DNA of 64,000 bases from Kitasatospora sp. NBC_01266 (GCF_036242395.1 NZ_CP108458.1:2666001-2730000); one strand, 5' to 3'. Numbered from the stretch's first letter, positions 32,352 to 43,242 are shown. Made by a program: numbers and translations. Notes: generated by a model not told the origin, from the letters alone.

Positions 32352-33266
32352 TCAGCCGGCTGACGGTGCGTCGGCGGACGGCGCGTCGGCGGACGGCTGC
32401 GGCTGCGGCTGCGGTTCGGCGAACAGCTGCGGTTGGACGTACGGCATCGGCGCGTGGGCCGTCCAGGGGTCGGTGACCAGGGTGGAGACCCGGGTCGCCA
32501 GCTCCCAGCCGTGCGCGGTGGCGGCGGTTTCGAGCGAGCGGGCGGCCAGGTTCAGCCAGGGCCACTCGGTGGCCCAGTGCGCGGCGTCCACCAGCGCGAC
32601 GGCGGAGGCCTCGGCGGCCTCGGCGGCCGGGTGGTGGCGCAGGTCCGCGGTGACGTAGGCGTCCACGCCCGCCGCCCGGACCTCGGCGAAGAAGCTGTCA
32701 CCGGAGCCGCCGCTGACCGCGACCCGGTGGACCGGGCGCTGCGGGTCGCCGGAGACCCGCACGCCGGCGGCGGTCGCGGGCAGGGCGGCCGCCACCTGGG
32801 CGGCGAACTCGGCCAGCGGCAGCGGCGCGGGCAGCTCGCAGATCCGCCCGGTGCCCCGGCGGCCCGCCGGGTCGCTCGGGTCCGGGACCAGCGGGGCGAG
32901 CACGGTCAGGCCGATCGCCTCGGCCAGCGCGTCGGAGACGCCCGGGTCGGCGTGGTCGGCGTTGGTGTGCGCGACGTGCAGCGCGATCCCGGCGCGGATC
33001 AGGGTGTGCACCACCCGCCCCTTGAAGGAGGTCGCGGCCACGCTGGTGGTGCCGCGCAGATAGAGGGGATGGTGGGTGACCAGCAGGTCGGCACCCCAGG
33101 CCACCGCCTCCTCGACCACGGCCTGCACGGGGTCGACGGCGAACAGCACGCGGCGCACCTGGTCGTCCGGATCGCCGCAGACCAGGCCGACGGCATCCCA
33201 GGACTCCGCCCAGCTGGGCGGGTAGAGCTCGTCGAGCGTGTTGATGACGTCGGACAGTTTCGGCAC
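32352..33266 (-). CDS. NIF3-like dinuclear metal-centre protein
   Basis: 304 residues starting KLSDVINTLDELYPPSWAES, with the metal-binding VTHHPLYLRG, HTNADHA and, near the C terminus, LVDAAHWATEWPWL. NIF3/YbgI proteins form hexameric toroids with two metal ions per subunit; GTP cyclohydrolase-like or peptidase activity has been reported for some. An insert domain of about 80 residues sits in the middle. The C-terminal tail is a low-complexity PQPQPQPSADAPSADAP repeat. First gene of the operon. Confidence 0.9.
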   Translation of the reverse strand: MPKLSDVINTLDELYPPSWAESWDAVGLVCGDPDDQVRRVLFAVDPVQAVVEEAVAWGADLLVTHHPLYLRGTTSVAATSFKGRVVHTLIRAGIALHVAHTNADHADPGVSDALAEAIGLTVLAPLVPDPSDPAGRRGTGRICELPAPLPLAEFAAQVAAALPATAAGVRVSGDPQRPVHRVAVSGGSGDSFFAEVRAAGVDAYVTADLRHHPAAEAAEASAVALVDAAHWATEWPWLNLAARSLETAATAHGWELATRVSTLVTDPWTAHAPMPYVQPQLFAEPQPQPQPSADAPSADAPSAG

Positions 33267-33621
33267 CCGTTGAGACTACCGCGCGCCGGGGCGCGACCGG
33301 GGCCGTGGGCCGCGGCCGAGGGCCGGGGCACCAGGTCCGGCCGTGTGCGTCAACCGGCGCGCGGGAGCGTTCGGCCGCTCGGTGGGGCGGACGGCGGAGC
33401 CGGGCGGAGTGGATCGGCCCACTGCCCGCCGGGCGGCGCCTTGGCAGAGCGGGGCGGTCGTCGGAGGGCGAAAACGAATCCGGATCACCCGTACGAGTGA
33501 AGTGACTCCGGAGCGCGTTGAGACCCCACCGGCACCGAAAGTAACTTCTCTGGTGCGGACGGGAGTTGCCGTTCGAGAGGGATCACCGACAGCCGGACGG
33601 GGCAGAAGGGGGTGGGCGCGG
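33267..33621. promoter_or_regulatory. divergent intergenic region with a palindrome
   Basis: 355 bp between NIF3-like (minus) and the lanthionine synthetase (plus). It holds the imperfect palindrome TCACCCGTACGAGTGA (33485-33500, 14 of 16 positions symmetric), followed by AGTGACTC, a half site like those of BldD-type boxes. No convincing ORF; third-position GC in the open frame here is low. Probably promoters of both flanking genes. Confidence 0.4.
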
Positions 33622-36480
33622 ATGGAGACAGGCATACCGCCGCGACCGGCCGGGGGGCCGGAGTCGGTGGACCGGACGTGGCGGACCGGGGCACCCGCGG
33701 ACGACACGCTGGTCGAGGTGGCCCGGGCGGCCGTGACCGGCACCGGGGAGCAGGTGGGGAGCGGCGCGGGTGGCTGGGGGGCCGCCTTCGACGGCTTCTG
33801 GTGCACGGTGCGGCCGCCCGAGGTGCTCGCCCGTCCCGAGCTGCTGCCCGCGCAGGGCTGGAAGATCCACGTCAGCGCGGCCGGCACGGTCGCCGCCGAG
33901 GTGCTCTCGGCGGTGGCCGGCGTGCTGGCCGAGGACCCGTGCGCGTTCCGGTTCGCCGCCGACCGGGAGCGCCTGCACCGGATCAACTCGCGCGACAGCG
34001 AGCGCGCCTCGGTCGGCAAGTTCATCACCGCCTACCCGCTGGACGAGGCGCAGTTCGTACGACTGGCCGAGGCGCTGCACCGGGCCACCGAGGGCCTGCC
34101 GGGCCCGGTGGTGCTCTCCGACCGGCCGTACGCGCCGGACAGCCGGGTGCACTACCGGTACGGCGTGATCGCCAGGCCCGCCGCGCTGGACAACGACGGG
34201 GCGTACCGCCCGCTGCTGCACGGACCGGGCGGCCGGCGGGTCGAGGACGTGCGCGGGGCGGGCTACCACCGCCCGCCGTGGGTGGTCGACCCCGTCGAGG
34301 GGAGGGGGTCGAGCGGCACCCGCGCGGTGCGGACACCGGGCGCGGACCGGAAGGGCGGCGCAGTGCTGATCGGCGGCCGGTACCTGCTGACGGCGGCGCT
34401 GCGGCAGAGCAGCCAGGGCGGGGTGTTCCTCGGCACCGACACGCAGGGCGGGGCGAACGTGGTGGTCAAGCAGGCCAGGGCGTACGTCGAGGTGGACCGG
34501 GCGGGCACCGACGCGCGCGCGGCACTGCGCCACGAGGCGCGGCTGCTGGCCGAGTTGGCCGAGCTGCGGCTCACCGCGCGGCCGCTGGAGCTGATCGAGC
34601 AGGCCGACTCGGTGCTGCTGGTGCGGGAGTACCTCCCGGGCCAGCCGCTGGGAAGCTGGGTGGCGGCCCGGCTGACCGGCGACGGCGCGCCCGACGTGCC
34701 GTGGGAGCAGGCCGGGCCGATGGCGCTGGCGCTGGTCGACCTGCTGGAGCGGGTGCACGCGACCGGGCTGGTGCTGCGCGACCTGTCCCCCGGCAACGTG
34801 CTGGTGCTGCCGGACGCGTCACTCCGCCTGGTCGGCCTCGAACTCGCCTGCCCGGCGGGCACGGTGGCCGGCCCGGCGGGCACTCCCGGCTACCGCGCGC
34901 CGGAGCAGGAGGCCGGTTCGCTGCGCGCCGATCCGGCGGCGGACCTGTTCGCGCTCGGCGGGCTGCTCTTCCTGCTCGCCACCGGGCACGATCCGCTGCT
35001 GCCGCCGGATCTGCCACTGGCGCGTCCGGTGCCCGAGCGGCTCGGGCGCTGGCTGGCACTGGCCGCACGGGAGGGGGCGACGGCCCGGCGGCTGGCGGCG
35101 GCGGTACTGGGGCTGCGGGCCCAGTCGCCCGGCGAGCGGTGGCCGCTGTCCCGGGTGCGGGAGGCCGCGCCGGCTCCGACGCCGGTGCCCGCCCCTGGGC
35201 CCGCCCCGATGGCCGTGCCGGACGGCGTGCTCGACCGGGTGCTGCTGGACGGGCTGCGCCGACTCGCCCGGACCGCCACCCCGCTGCGCCCCGACCGGCT
35301 CTGGCCCGCCGTGCCCAACGGGCGGCGCACCGACCCCTGCAACGTCCAGCACGGCGCGTCCGGCGTGCTCGCGGTGCTGGCCCGCGCCCTGGCGACACCC
35401 GGCCTGCTGAGTGAATCGGCCCGCCCCGAAGTCGAACTGACTGTTCGTCAAGCCACGAAATGGGTCGAACGGCGGTGCGCCGCCGAGCCGTTGGCGCTGC
35501 CCGGACTGCACTTCGGGCGCACCGGGGCCGCCTGGGCACTGCTGGAGGCCGCGGAGGCGCTCGACGACCGGGCGCTGGCCGGACGGGCCCGGCGGCTGGC
35601 CGCTCCCGTCCCGGTCCACTGGCCCAACCCCGACGTCTGCCACGGCGCGGCCGGCGCCGGGTTCCTGCGGCTGCGGCTGGGCGAGCACGAGAGTGCGCTG
35701 GCCACCGCCCGGAGCCTGCTGGCGGCGGCCGTCACCGAGCCGTACGGAACGGTCTGGCCGGTGCCCAAGGACTTCGACTCCGGCCTGGCCGGGATCACCC
35801 ACCTCGGGTACGGGCACGGTGTGGCCGGCGTCGGCGCCTTCCTGCTCGCCGCCCACCGGGCCACCGGTGACGCCGAGTCGCTGGCCGGCGCCGAGCGTGC
35901 CGCGCGGACCCTGGCGGCGACCGCGCGCCACCGGGGCGAGGCGGCCTGGTGGCCGCAGGGCGCCGGCGACCCGCCGGGCGTGCGGCTCGCGCACTGGTGC
36001 AGCGGGTCGTCCGGGGTGGGGAGCTTCCTGGTGCGGCTCTGGCAGGTCAACGGCGATCCGGAGGTGCGCGAGCTGGCGGTGGCGGCGGGGACGGCGGTGC
36101 TGGACGACCGCTGGCACAGCGGCACCAGCGCCTGCCACGGCCTGGCCGGGGACGGCGAGTACCTGCTGGACCTGGCCCGGGCCACCGGCGAGCGGCGGTT
36201 CCACGACGGTGCCCGGGAGTTGGCCGAGCTGATCACGGCCAGGGCCGCGCTGCAGGACGGGCTGCTGGTGCTGCCCGACGAGACCGGCACCGGCTGCGCG
36301 GCCGGGTACGGGACGGGCACGTCCGGTCCGCTCGCCTTCCTGCTTCGGCTGCGGCACGGCGGCCCGCGGCTCTGGGTCGACCCGGTGTCGGTGAGCGGCC
36401 CGGCGTCGAAGGTCGGCCCGACACCGGGGAGCGGCCCGACACCGGGGAGCGGCCCGGCCACGCCGCCGGAGGAGACCTGA
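33622..36480 (+). CDS. class III/IV lanthionine synthetase (LanKC/LanL-like)
   Basis: 952 residues, three domains. Residues about 60-230 are a phospho-Ser/Thr lyase-like domain (GWKIHVSA, GKFITAYP, LSDRPYAPDSRVHYRYG). Residues 250-500 are a kinase with Lys K283 and LRDLSPGNVLV (D387), but the DFG-equivalent Asp is G405 (RLVGLELA). From about 600 comes a LanC cyclase with zinc ligands C793 (HWCSGSSGV) and C838-H839 (ACHGLAG). Retained zinc ligands favour class IV. Start chosen at ATG 33622 after AAGGGGG; the frame is open 93 codons further up. The end overlaps the peptidase start. Confidence 0.88.
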   Translation: METGIPPRPAGGPESVDRTWRTGAPADDTLVEVARAAVTGTGEQVGSGAGGWGAAFDGFWCTVRPPEVLARPELLPAQGWKIHVSAAGTVAAEVLSAVAGVLAEDPCAFRFAADRERLHRINSRDSERASVGKFITAYPLDEAQFVRLAEALHRATEGLPGPVVLSDRPYAPDSRVHYRYGVIARPAALDNDGAYRPLLHGPGGRRVEDVRGAGYHRPPWVVDPVEGRGSSGTRAVRTPGADRKGGAVLIGGRYLLTAALRQSSQGGVFLGTDTQGGANVVVKQARAYVEVDRAGTDARAALRHEARLLAELAELRLTARPLELIEQADSVLLVREYLPGQPLGSWVAARLTGDGAPDVPWEQAGPMALALVDLLERVHATGLVLRDLSPGNVLVLPDASLRLVGLELACPAGTVAGPAGTPGYRAPEQEAGSLRADPAADLFALGGLLFLLATGHDPLLPPDLPLARPVPERLGRWLALAAREGATARRLAAAVLGLRAQSPGERWPLSRVREAAPAPTPVPAPGPAPMAVPDGVLDRVLLDGLRRLARTATPLRPDRLWPAVPNGRRTDPCNVQHGASGVLAVLARALATPGLLSESARPEVELTVRQATKWVERRCAAEPLALPGLHFGRTGAAWALLEAAEALDDRALAGRARRLAAPVPVHWPNPDVCHGAAGAGFLRLRLGEHESALATARSLLAAAVTEPYGTVWPVPKDFDSGLAGITHLGYGHGVAGVGAFLLAAHRATGDAESLAGAERAARTLAATARHRGEAAWWPQGAGDPPGVRLAHWCSGSSGVGSFLVRLWQVNGDPEVRELAVAAGTAVLDDRWHSGTSACHGLAGDGEYLLDLARATGERRFHDGARELAELITARAALQDGLLVLPDETGTGCAAGYGTGTSGPLAFLLRLRHGGPRLWVDPVSVSGPASKVGPTPGSGPTPGSGPATPPEET

Positions 36481-38450
36481 TGACCGCTGCCCTGCACACC
36501 GCCGCGCCGGCCCTGCGGCGGCTCAGCTTCACCTTCGCCGCCGACGGCTCGCACGCCGCCTGCCTGGCCGCCGGTGCGGACCGGGGCTGGTACGCCGAGA
36601 GCTGGCGGCTGGCCGAGGACGAGCCCGCCCGCCCGCGACCGCTGCCGCTGCCGGGCGGTCGCTCGGAGAGCCTGCGCTCGCAGCTGGTCTCGCTGACCGA
36701 CGGCCGGGTGCTGCTCTGCCGGCACGACGGCGAGCGGCACGATCTGGTGCTGCTGGCCGACGCGGCGGGGCTGATCGAGGAACTGCCGGTGGCCACCCTG
36801 CGGATGGCCGGGCTGCGGCTGCTGCCGCTGCCGCAGCCCGGGCCCGCGTCCTGCGGCGGGCCGTCCAGCCCGCCGGGCGAGGGCGCGCCGGTGGCCGTGG
36901 CGCTCGGGACGGACACCCGCTCGCGGGCCACGGCCGAGGGCGCCACCGCGACCACCACCGCCTGGCTGGTATACGCCGACGGCCGGCCGCCGAGCCAGGT
37001 CGCCGAACTCCCCGGGCTGCACGGCGGCGGGGTCTGGCTGGACCGGACGGGTCGGCTGCTCAGCCTGGACCGGGTGCGCGACGGGGTGGTCAAGAGCGTC
37101 GCGCTCGACCTGCGGCTGGGCACCGTGACCCCGCTGCTGGAGATCGCCGAGCGCAGCAACGACCGGCTGCTGCTCTTCGACCCGGACACGCACTTCCTGC
37201 TGCTGCGCAGCGACGCCCCCGGCGAGGACCGGCTCGGCTGGGGCGTCCTCGGCGGCACCGAGCCGGTCCGCTTCCCGGAGGGCCTGCGCCTGCCCGGACT
37301 CTTCCCGCGCCCCGTGGTGGTGGAGCCCGCGGTGGCCTCGGCCGCGCACAGCCGGGTGGTGCTGCAGCTGGACCACGGCGCCGCGTCGGCCCTGGCGCTC
37401 TGGCGCCCGGTGGACGGGCGGTTGGCGCCGCTGGCGGTGCCGCCCGGCCGGTTCGGGGCGGTCGGCCACTGGTCGCGGTCCGCCGGGTTGCGGATGCCCT
37501 ACTCGGCGCCGGACCATCCGGCCGCGCTGGCCACCCTGAACGTCGACCGGCTGGCGGGACCGGACACCCCAGGCGCCACGGGCGCCCCGGGCGCTGCGCA
37601 ACAGGCGGCCCCCGGGCTGCCCGGTCCCGGCTGGCGCCTGGACGGCAGCGCAGCGCCGAGCGGCGGCGGCCGTTGGCACGGCGCGCACAGCCTGCAGCTG
37701 GCCGGACCGGCCGGACCGATCGAGGCCGTGGTGTACGGCGGCGAGGCCTGGCTGACCAGCCCGCACCTGGTGATCGCGCTGCACGGCGGCCCGGCCGACG
37801 CCTGGCGCCTGGAGTTCGACCCGGCCCTGCAGCGGATGGCCGCCGAGGGCCTGGCGGTGCTCGCACCCAACCAGCGCGGCAGCACCGGCTACGGATCCGC
37901 CCACGCGATGGCGATCCGGAGCGCCTGGGGCGGGCCCGACCTGGCCGACGTCCTCGCGCTGCTCGCGGGCGTGGCCGGTCGGCGGACCGCTCTCGGCCTG
38001 GCGCCGCCCGCGCTGTTCGGGGTCAGCTACGGCGCCTTCCTGGCCCTGCTGGCCACCGCCCACGCCCCCGTCGGACAGCTGGCGCGGTGCGCGGTGGTCG
38101 CCCCGTTCCTGTCCGGCGCCCGCCTGCTGGCCGAGGGCGCCCCGCCGGTCCGGGCGCTGACCACCCGCCTGGGCGGCGCCGACCCGATCGACGACGCGTA
38201 CGGCCCGCGCGATGTGCTGCGGCTGGCGCACCGCCTGGCCGGGCCGCTGCTGGTCGTCCACGGCGACCGGGACGAGGTGGTGCCGGTGAGCCAATCCCGT
38301 TCGCTGCGCGACGAGTTGCTGCGGATCGGGTGGGCGGAGGGCAGCGAGCTGCGCTATCTGGAGGTGGCCGGCGCGGGACACGAGGTGCTCGCCGAGGAGG
38401 GCGCGGCCGTACTGCACGAACTGCTGGCGGGGTTCCTGCGGGGCGGCTAG
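36480..38450 (+). CDS. S9-family prolyl oligopeptidase-type peptidase
   Basis: 656 residues: an N-terminal beta-propeller-like part and a C-terminal alpha/beta hydrolase with S516 (FGVSYGAFLAL), D598 (HGDRDEVVP) and H634 (GAGHEVL). ALHGGPADAW and NQRGSTGYG are the usual oxyanion and substrate loops. It overlaps the synthetase stop by one base (TGATG). In class III lanthipeptide clusters such as flavipeptin a prolyl oligopeptidase removes the leader, so this is the likely maturation protease. Confidence 0.87.
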   Translation: MTAALHTAAPALRRLSFTFAADGSHAACLAAGADRGWYAESWRLAEDEPARPRPLPLPGGRSESLRSQLVSLTDGRVLLCRHDGERHDLVLLADAAGLIEELPVATLRMAGLRLLPLPQPGPASCGGPSSPPGEGAPVAVALGTDTRSRATAEGATATTTAWLVYADGRPPSQVAELPGLHGGGVWLDRTGRLLSLDRVRDGVVKSVALDLRLGTVTPLLEIAERSNDRLLLFDPDTHFLLLRSDAPGEDRLGWGVLGGTEPVRFPEGLRLPGLFPRPVVVEPAVASAAHSRVVLQLDHGAASALALWRPVDGRLAPLAVPPGRFGAVGHWSRSAGLRMPYSAPDHPAALATLNVDRLAGPDTPGATGAPGAAQQAAPGLPGPGWRLDGSAAPSGGGRWHGAHSLQLAGPAGPIEAVVYGGEAWLTSPHLVIALHGGPADAWRLEFDPALQRMAAEGLAVLAPNQRGSTGYGSAHAMAIRSAWGGPDLADVLALLAGVAGRRTALGLAPPALFGVSYGAFLALLATAHAPVGQLARCAVVAPFLSGARLLAEGAPPVRALTTRLGGADPIDDAYGPRDVLRLAHRLAGPLLVVHGDRDEVVPVSQSRSLRDELLRIGWAEGSELRYLEVAGAGHEVLAEEGAAVLHELLAGFLRGG

Positions 38451-38714
38451 CCTCCCCAGTCGGCGCACCTGAGCCGGCACACCTGACGCAACCAGCACGC
38501 CCTTGCCGACCGTCCCTCCCGTCATGACCGGCTCGATAGGCTGTTGTCCCACCCGGCCGTTAGGGTGACGGACCAGCGGGGCGTGATCGTCCCGGCGTGT
38601 CGCGGGGAATTCGCGCCATGCCGGACCTTGCTCCCCGCACCCGGCCCGGTCACGGCCGGCGGTGCCGTGCGGCACCACAGAGACCTGCACCCTCGCACGG
38701 AGAAGACGAAGCTG

Positions 38715-38870
38715 ATGTCCGAAAACCTCACCGACACCACCGACCTCGGCGCCGACGAGGCCACCTCGGAGGACGCCGTGCACGGCCGCCACCGAGGCGG
38801 TTCCGCCGCCGATGACACCAACGAGGCCGACGCGCACGGCCGCCACCGGCTGGACGCGGCCAGCAACTGA
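38715..38870 (+). CDS. candidate RiPP precursor peptide, two HGRHR repeats
   Basis: 51 residues from an ATG 10-12 nt after GGAG. The N-terminal half is acidic and Thr-rich (MSENLTDTTDLGADEATSED), like a leader; then AVHGRHRGGSA and DAHGRHRLDAAS form a two-unit repeat. It has no Cys, so lanthionine rings are impossible, though its Ser/Thr could be dehydrated. The position after the synthetase and peptidase genes makes it the only obvious substrate. The frame is open upstream to 38544 but lacks an SD there. Confidence 0.6.
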   Translation: MSENLTDTTDLGADEATSEDAVHGRHRGGSAADDTNEADAHGRHRLDAASN

Positions 38871-38987
38871 GCTGCCCGGTCCGACCGCGCGGCCGACGGC
38901 CGACGGTCCCCCGGCCTCCCGTCCGAGGGCCCGGTGCGTGAGCACGCACCGGGCCTTCGGCGCGTCCATCCTGCTACCGACCGGTAA

Positions 38988-39716
<729 letters not shown>

Positions 39717-39867
39717 CCCTCACCCAGCGGCCCGACCACCGGGCGGCGTGGCACCCGCAGCGACCGGATCGGACAAGTCGGCCGAACCGGTCGGGGGGCA
39801 CGCCCTTTCCGAGAGCCACCGCACGGGAATCGGCCATCGGCCGGTACGGTGACGACGGGCACGCGCC

Positions 39868-39902
39868 CGAGCACCGAGCACCGAGCACCGAGCACCGAGC
39901 AC
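39868..39902 (+). repeat. five tandem CGAGCAC heptamers
   Basis: Five uninterrupted copies of CGAGCAC, 34 bp before the next start codon. Probably slippage-prone leader DNA. Confidence 0.8.
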
Positions 39903-39936
39903 CTGCAGGGCAGGACCTGAAGGCGGGGGCCAGACG

Positions 39937-41055
39937 ATGACGGACCAGGGCGACACGACACCAGCGGTCTGGGACCCCACCGCGCGCGGCGGCGCGGGCG
40001 GCTGGGTCCGGCGCCGCCCGGACGGCACGGAGGGCACGGCACCCGCCGCGGCGCCGCAACCGGCCGCGCCCGCCACGCCGCCCCCGAGCGCGGACGCGCT
40101 CGACGCCACCCGGGCGCTGCCCCCGGTACCGCCGCAGGAGGCCACCGGCTACCTGCTCAAGCCACCGCTGGCGGCCCCTGGCGACTATCCGCCCCCGCCG
40201 TCCCGACCGGCCCCGGGCCACTACCCGCCCCCGCCCTCCCGGCCCGCCCCGCTCGGCTATCCGCCCCAGCCGGCGCCCGGCGGCCTCCAACTGCCCGGCG
40301 GCTACGAGGAGTACCAGCTCGAAACCGCCCCCCAGGCGGAGCGCCCGCGCCGCCGCAGCCCGCTGCTGGTCGGCGCCGGCGTGGTGCTGCTGCTGGCGGT
40401 CGGCGGTGGCACCGTCTTCGCGCTGCAGGGCTCCGGCGCCACCAAGCCGGCCGCGAAGGCCGCTCCGCCCGCCGCCCCGGCACCCAGCACCGGCGCACCG
40501 GCCGGCGGCCCCGCCCCCACCGGCGGCGCAGCCGGCTCGACGGCGGCGAGCGCGAGCCCGTCCGCGAGCGCCGGCGGCTCGGCCGGTCCCAACGCCCTGG
40601 CCGAGGCCCAGGCGCTGGACGCCCTGCTGACCCAGGGTGAGGCCGCCAAGTCCCCGATCGGCAGCGCGGTCGCCCAGGTGCAGAGCTGCCCGGCCAAGGC
40701 CGACATCGACAGCGCCGCGCAGATCTTCGACTCCGCCGCCCAGCAGCGCGACCAGCTGCTCGCCGCGCTGGCCAAGCTCAACCTCGCCGACCTGCCCGGT
40801 GGCGCGGACGCGGCTGCCAGCCTGAAGACGGCCTGGCAGGACTCCAGCCAGATCGACCGCTCGTACGCGGCCTGGGCCCGGACCGTGAGCGCGCAGGGCT
40901 GCGGCGGCGCCAACACCGCCCCGTCCACGCCGGACGAGCAGCAGGCCGACGCGCTCAACCCGCAGGCGACGCAGGCCAAACAGGACTTCGTGGCGAAGTG
41001 GAACGCCCTGGCCGCCGGCTACGGCCTGACCCCCCGCACCTGGGACAGGATCTGA
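39937..41055 (+). CDS. proline-rich single-pass membrane protein
   Basis: 372 residues. Cytoplasmic N terminus rich in Pro, with repeated YPPPPSRPAPxxY units (about 80-110); one transmembrane segment near 145-168 (LLVGAGVVLLLAVGGGTVFAL); then a Thr/Ser/Ala/Pro linker and an outside helical domain (EAQALDALLTQGEAAKSPIG, two Cys). No known family. It is followed 6 bp later by the amidase gene, suggesting a cell-wall link. Confidence 0.75.
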   Translation: MTDQGDTTPAVWDPTARGGAGGWVRRRPDGTEGTAPAAAPQPAAPATPPPSADALDATRALPPVPPQEATGYLLKPPLAAPGDYPPPPSRPAPGHYPPPPSRPAPLGYPPQPAPGGLQLPGGYEEYQLETAPQAERPRRRSPLLVGAGVVLLLAVGGGTVFALQGSGATKPAAKAAPPAAPAPSTGAPAGGPAPTGGAAGSTAASASPSASAGGSAGPNALAEAQALDALLTQGEAAKSPIGSAVAQVQSCPAKADIDSAAQIFDSAAQQRDQLLAALAKLNLADLPGGADAAASLKTAWQDSSQIDRSYAAWARTVSAQGCGGANTAPSTPDEQQADALNPQATQAKQDFVAKWNALAAGYGLTPRTWDRI

Positions 41056-41061
41056 CTCCCC

Positions 41062-41991
41062 GTGAACCGCACCGCTCGCACCCGCATCTCCCGCACCAGC
41101 ACCGCCCGGCGCGCCCTCGCCGCTCCGCTCGGCCTGCTCACCCTGCTCGCCCTGAACGCCTGCGGTACCGGCACGGCCGCCACCCGAGCGGCTGACGCCG
41201 CACCGCGCACCGCCCCGGCCGCCGCCGCCTCCAGCGCCGCCACCGCCACCGCCACCGCACAACCGAGCGCCGCCGCCCCGACCGCCGCCGAACCGCTCAC
41301 CGGCAGGACCATCGTGATCGACCCGGGCCACAACCCGGGCAACTTCGACCACCCCACCGAGATCAACCAGCAGGTGGACGTGGGCAACGGCCACAAGGAG
41401 TGCGACACCACCGGCACCGAGACCGACGCCGGCTACACCGAGGCCGCCTACACCCTCGACGTCTCGCACCGGATCCGCGACCTGCTGCGGAGCCTGGGCG
41501 CCACCGTGATCCTCACCCAGGACGGCAACCGCCCCTGGGGACCGTGCGTGGACGAGCGGGCCGCGATCGGCAACACCGCCCACGCGGACGCGGCGATCTC
41601 GGTGCACGGCGACGGCGGCCCGGCCTCCGGCAGCGGGTTCCACGTGATCATGCCCGCCAAGGTGGTGGCCGGGAAGGCCGACACCAGCGCGATCGTCGAC
41701 CCCTCGCACCGCCTGGGGCTGCTGGTCCGCGACAGCTTCCACACCGCCACCGGCGAGCCCTACGCCGACTACGTCGCCGACCAGGGCCTGGACACCCGCA
41801 GCGACCTGGGCGGCCTCAACCTGTCGACGGTGCCCAAGGTGTTCATCGAGTGCGGCAACATGCGCAACTCCGGCGACGCCCAGCGGATGACCGACCCCCA
41901 GTGGCGTCAGCGGGCCGCTCAGGGCATCGCCGACGGCCTCGCCGACTTCCTCACCGGCACTGGGCTGACCGCGCAAACGGCGGGTCAGTAG
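41062..41991 (+). CDS. N-acetylmuramoyl-L-alanine amidase, lipoprotein
   Basis: 309 residues. N-terminal lipoprotein signal with LLALNACG lipobox, an Ala/Thr linker, then the Amidase_3 zinc domain: [11 protein letters not shown] (His), E in [21 protein letters not shown] (His) and FIECGNMRN with the catalytic Glu. It cleaves the stem peptide from N-acetylmuramic acid outside the membrane. GTG start. Confidence 0.9.
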   Translation: MNRTARTRISRTSTARRALAAPLGLLTLLALNACGTGTAATRAADAAPRTAPAAAASSAATATATAQPSAAAPTAAEPLTGRTIVIDPGHNPGNFDHPTEINQQVDVGNGHKECDTTGTETDAGYTEAAYTLDVSHRIRDLLRSLGATVILTQDGNRPWGPCVDERAAIGNTAHADAAISVHGDGGPASGSGFHVIMPAKVVAGKADTSAIVDPSHRLGLLVRDSFHTATGEPYADYVADQGLDTRSDLGGLNLSTVPKVFIECGNMRNSGDAQRMTDPQWRQRAAQGIADGLADFLTGTGLTAQTAGQ

Positions 41992-42041
41992 AATCACACG
42001 GCGTCACGCCGTCACGTCACACCATCGAGGGGAACCGATCA

Positions 42042-43163
42042 GTGAACTTGCGCGCTCTCACCAGGGGAGACGCTGCCGTCGCAGGTGCGGCAGCGCTCCT
42101 GCTCATCGCGTCGTTCCTCCCCTACTGGTCGATCGACTGCCCCGCGGGCGCTCCGTCGTCGGTCTGCTCCTCCAGCGTCTGGAACAGCAACCTGTTCCCG
42201 GTGCTGCCCTCGGTCTACCTGCTGGGCATCGCGGCTGCCGCGCTGATCCTGCTGCAGCGCTTCCAGGGTGAGGCGGCCAAGAGCCGGCAGATCCTCGGGC
42301 TGCGCCTCGACCAGTGGGGCGTCTCCTTCTCGGTCGTGGCGCTGTGGACCGCGCTCTGGTCGCTGGGCGCCGGCGCGGACCACTCGTGGGGCGCCTACCT
42401 CGGCGTCTTCTCGGTGCTGGTGCTGGCCGGTGCCGCCGCGGCCGGGCCGCTGGTGCCCGCGCTGCAGGCGCCGCTGCTGACGGACAAGCCGGCCGCGCCG
42501 CAGGGCTACCAGCCGCCGGTCGGCGGCGGCTACCCGGGCGCCGGCCAGGGCTACCCGCAGCAGGGCGGCTACGGCTTCCCGGCCCCCGGCCTCGGCCAGC
42601 CGGGCCAGCCCGGCCAGCCGCTGCCGGGGCAGCAGGCACCGGGCCAGGCCTTCGGCGGCGGTCAGCCGCAGCAGCCGGGCGGCTACGGCTTCCCGGCCCC
42701 GGGCTACGGCCAGCCCGGCCAGCCCGGTATCGGCCAGCCCGTTGCCGGCCAGCCCACGCCGGACTTCGGCTACGGCCAGCCCAACCCCGCCGCCGGCCAG
42801 CCGCAGGACGCCGCCGCCTTCGCCCCGGCCGCCGCCCAGGCTGCCCAGGCCCCCGCACCCGCTCCCGCACCCGCCGCCGCGCAGGCCGCTCCGGTCGCCG
42901 CCCAGGCGCCCGCCCCCGAGCCGACCCCGGCGGCCCAGGCCCCGGCCCCCGCGCCGGCCGCCGACTTCGCGCCGTTCTGGTTCGCGGTGCCGGAGCCTCG
43001 CCGGCTCGCCCCGAAGGACGGCTCGGCCGGTCCCCCGGTCGGCGAGCTGCTGCCCGGCACCTGGTACCTGGCGGTGGACCAGCGCGGCAGCGCCCTGATC
43101 GCCCAGTTGCAGGACGGCAGCCAGGGCGTGCTGACCGACAGCTCGGGCATCCAGCGCGGCTGA
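42042..43163 (+). CDS. four-helix membrane protein with GQP-rich and C-terminal domain
   Basis: 373 residues. Four membrane segments ([67 protein letters not shown]) resemble DUF5336. Then a long low-complexity region of [16 protein letters not shown] and APAP repeats, and a compact end [30 protein letters not shown]. Actinobacteria have many such proteins near the divisome or envelope; role unknown. GTG start behind GAGGGGA. Confidence 0.75.
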   Translation: MNLRALTRGDAAVAGAAALLLIASFLPYWSIDCPAGAPSSVCSSSVWNSNLFPVLPSVYLLGIAAAALILLQRFQGEAAKSRQILGLRLDQWGVSFSVVALWTALWSLGAGADHSWGAYLGVFSVLVLAGAAAAGPLVPALQAPLLTDKPAAPQGYQPPVGGGYPGAGQGYPQQGGYGFPAPGLGQPGQPGQPLPGQQAPGQAFGGGQPQQPGGYGFPAPGYGQPGQPGIGQPVAGQPTPDFGYGQPNPAAGQPQDAAAFAPAAAQAAQAPAPAPAPAAAQAAPVAAQAPAPEPTPAAQAPAPAPAADFAPFWFAVPEPRRLAPKDGSAGPPVGELLPGTWYLAVDQRGSALIAQLQDGSQGVLTDSSGIQRG

Positions 43164-43178
43164 CCTCGCGGACGACGT

Positions 43179-43217
43179 CGAAGGGGCCGGTGGGAGATTC
43201 TCCCACCGGCCCCTTCG
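43179..43217. terminator. bidirectional terminator
   Basis: 17-bp perfect stem from CGAAGGGGCCGG with loop GATTC, between two convergent genes. Confidence 0.85.
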
Positions 43218-43242
43218 AGCTTCCCGGACGTTCACTCGGAGG

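Noticed and set aside
38544..38714. N-terminal extension of the HGRHR peptide containing two Cys
   Set aside because: The frame is open but has no SD at the upstream starts, whereas GGAG precedes the ATG at 38715; the stretch looks like leader DNA. Worth revisiting if MS shows a longer peptide.
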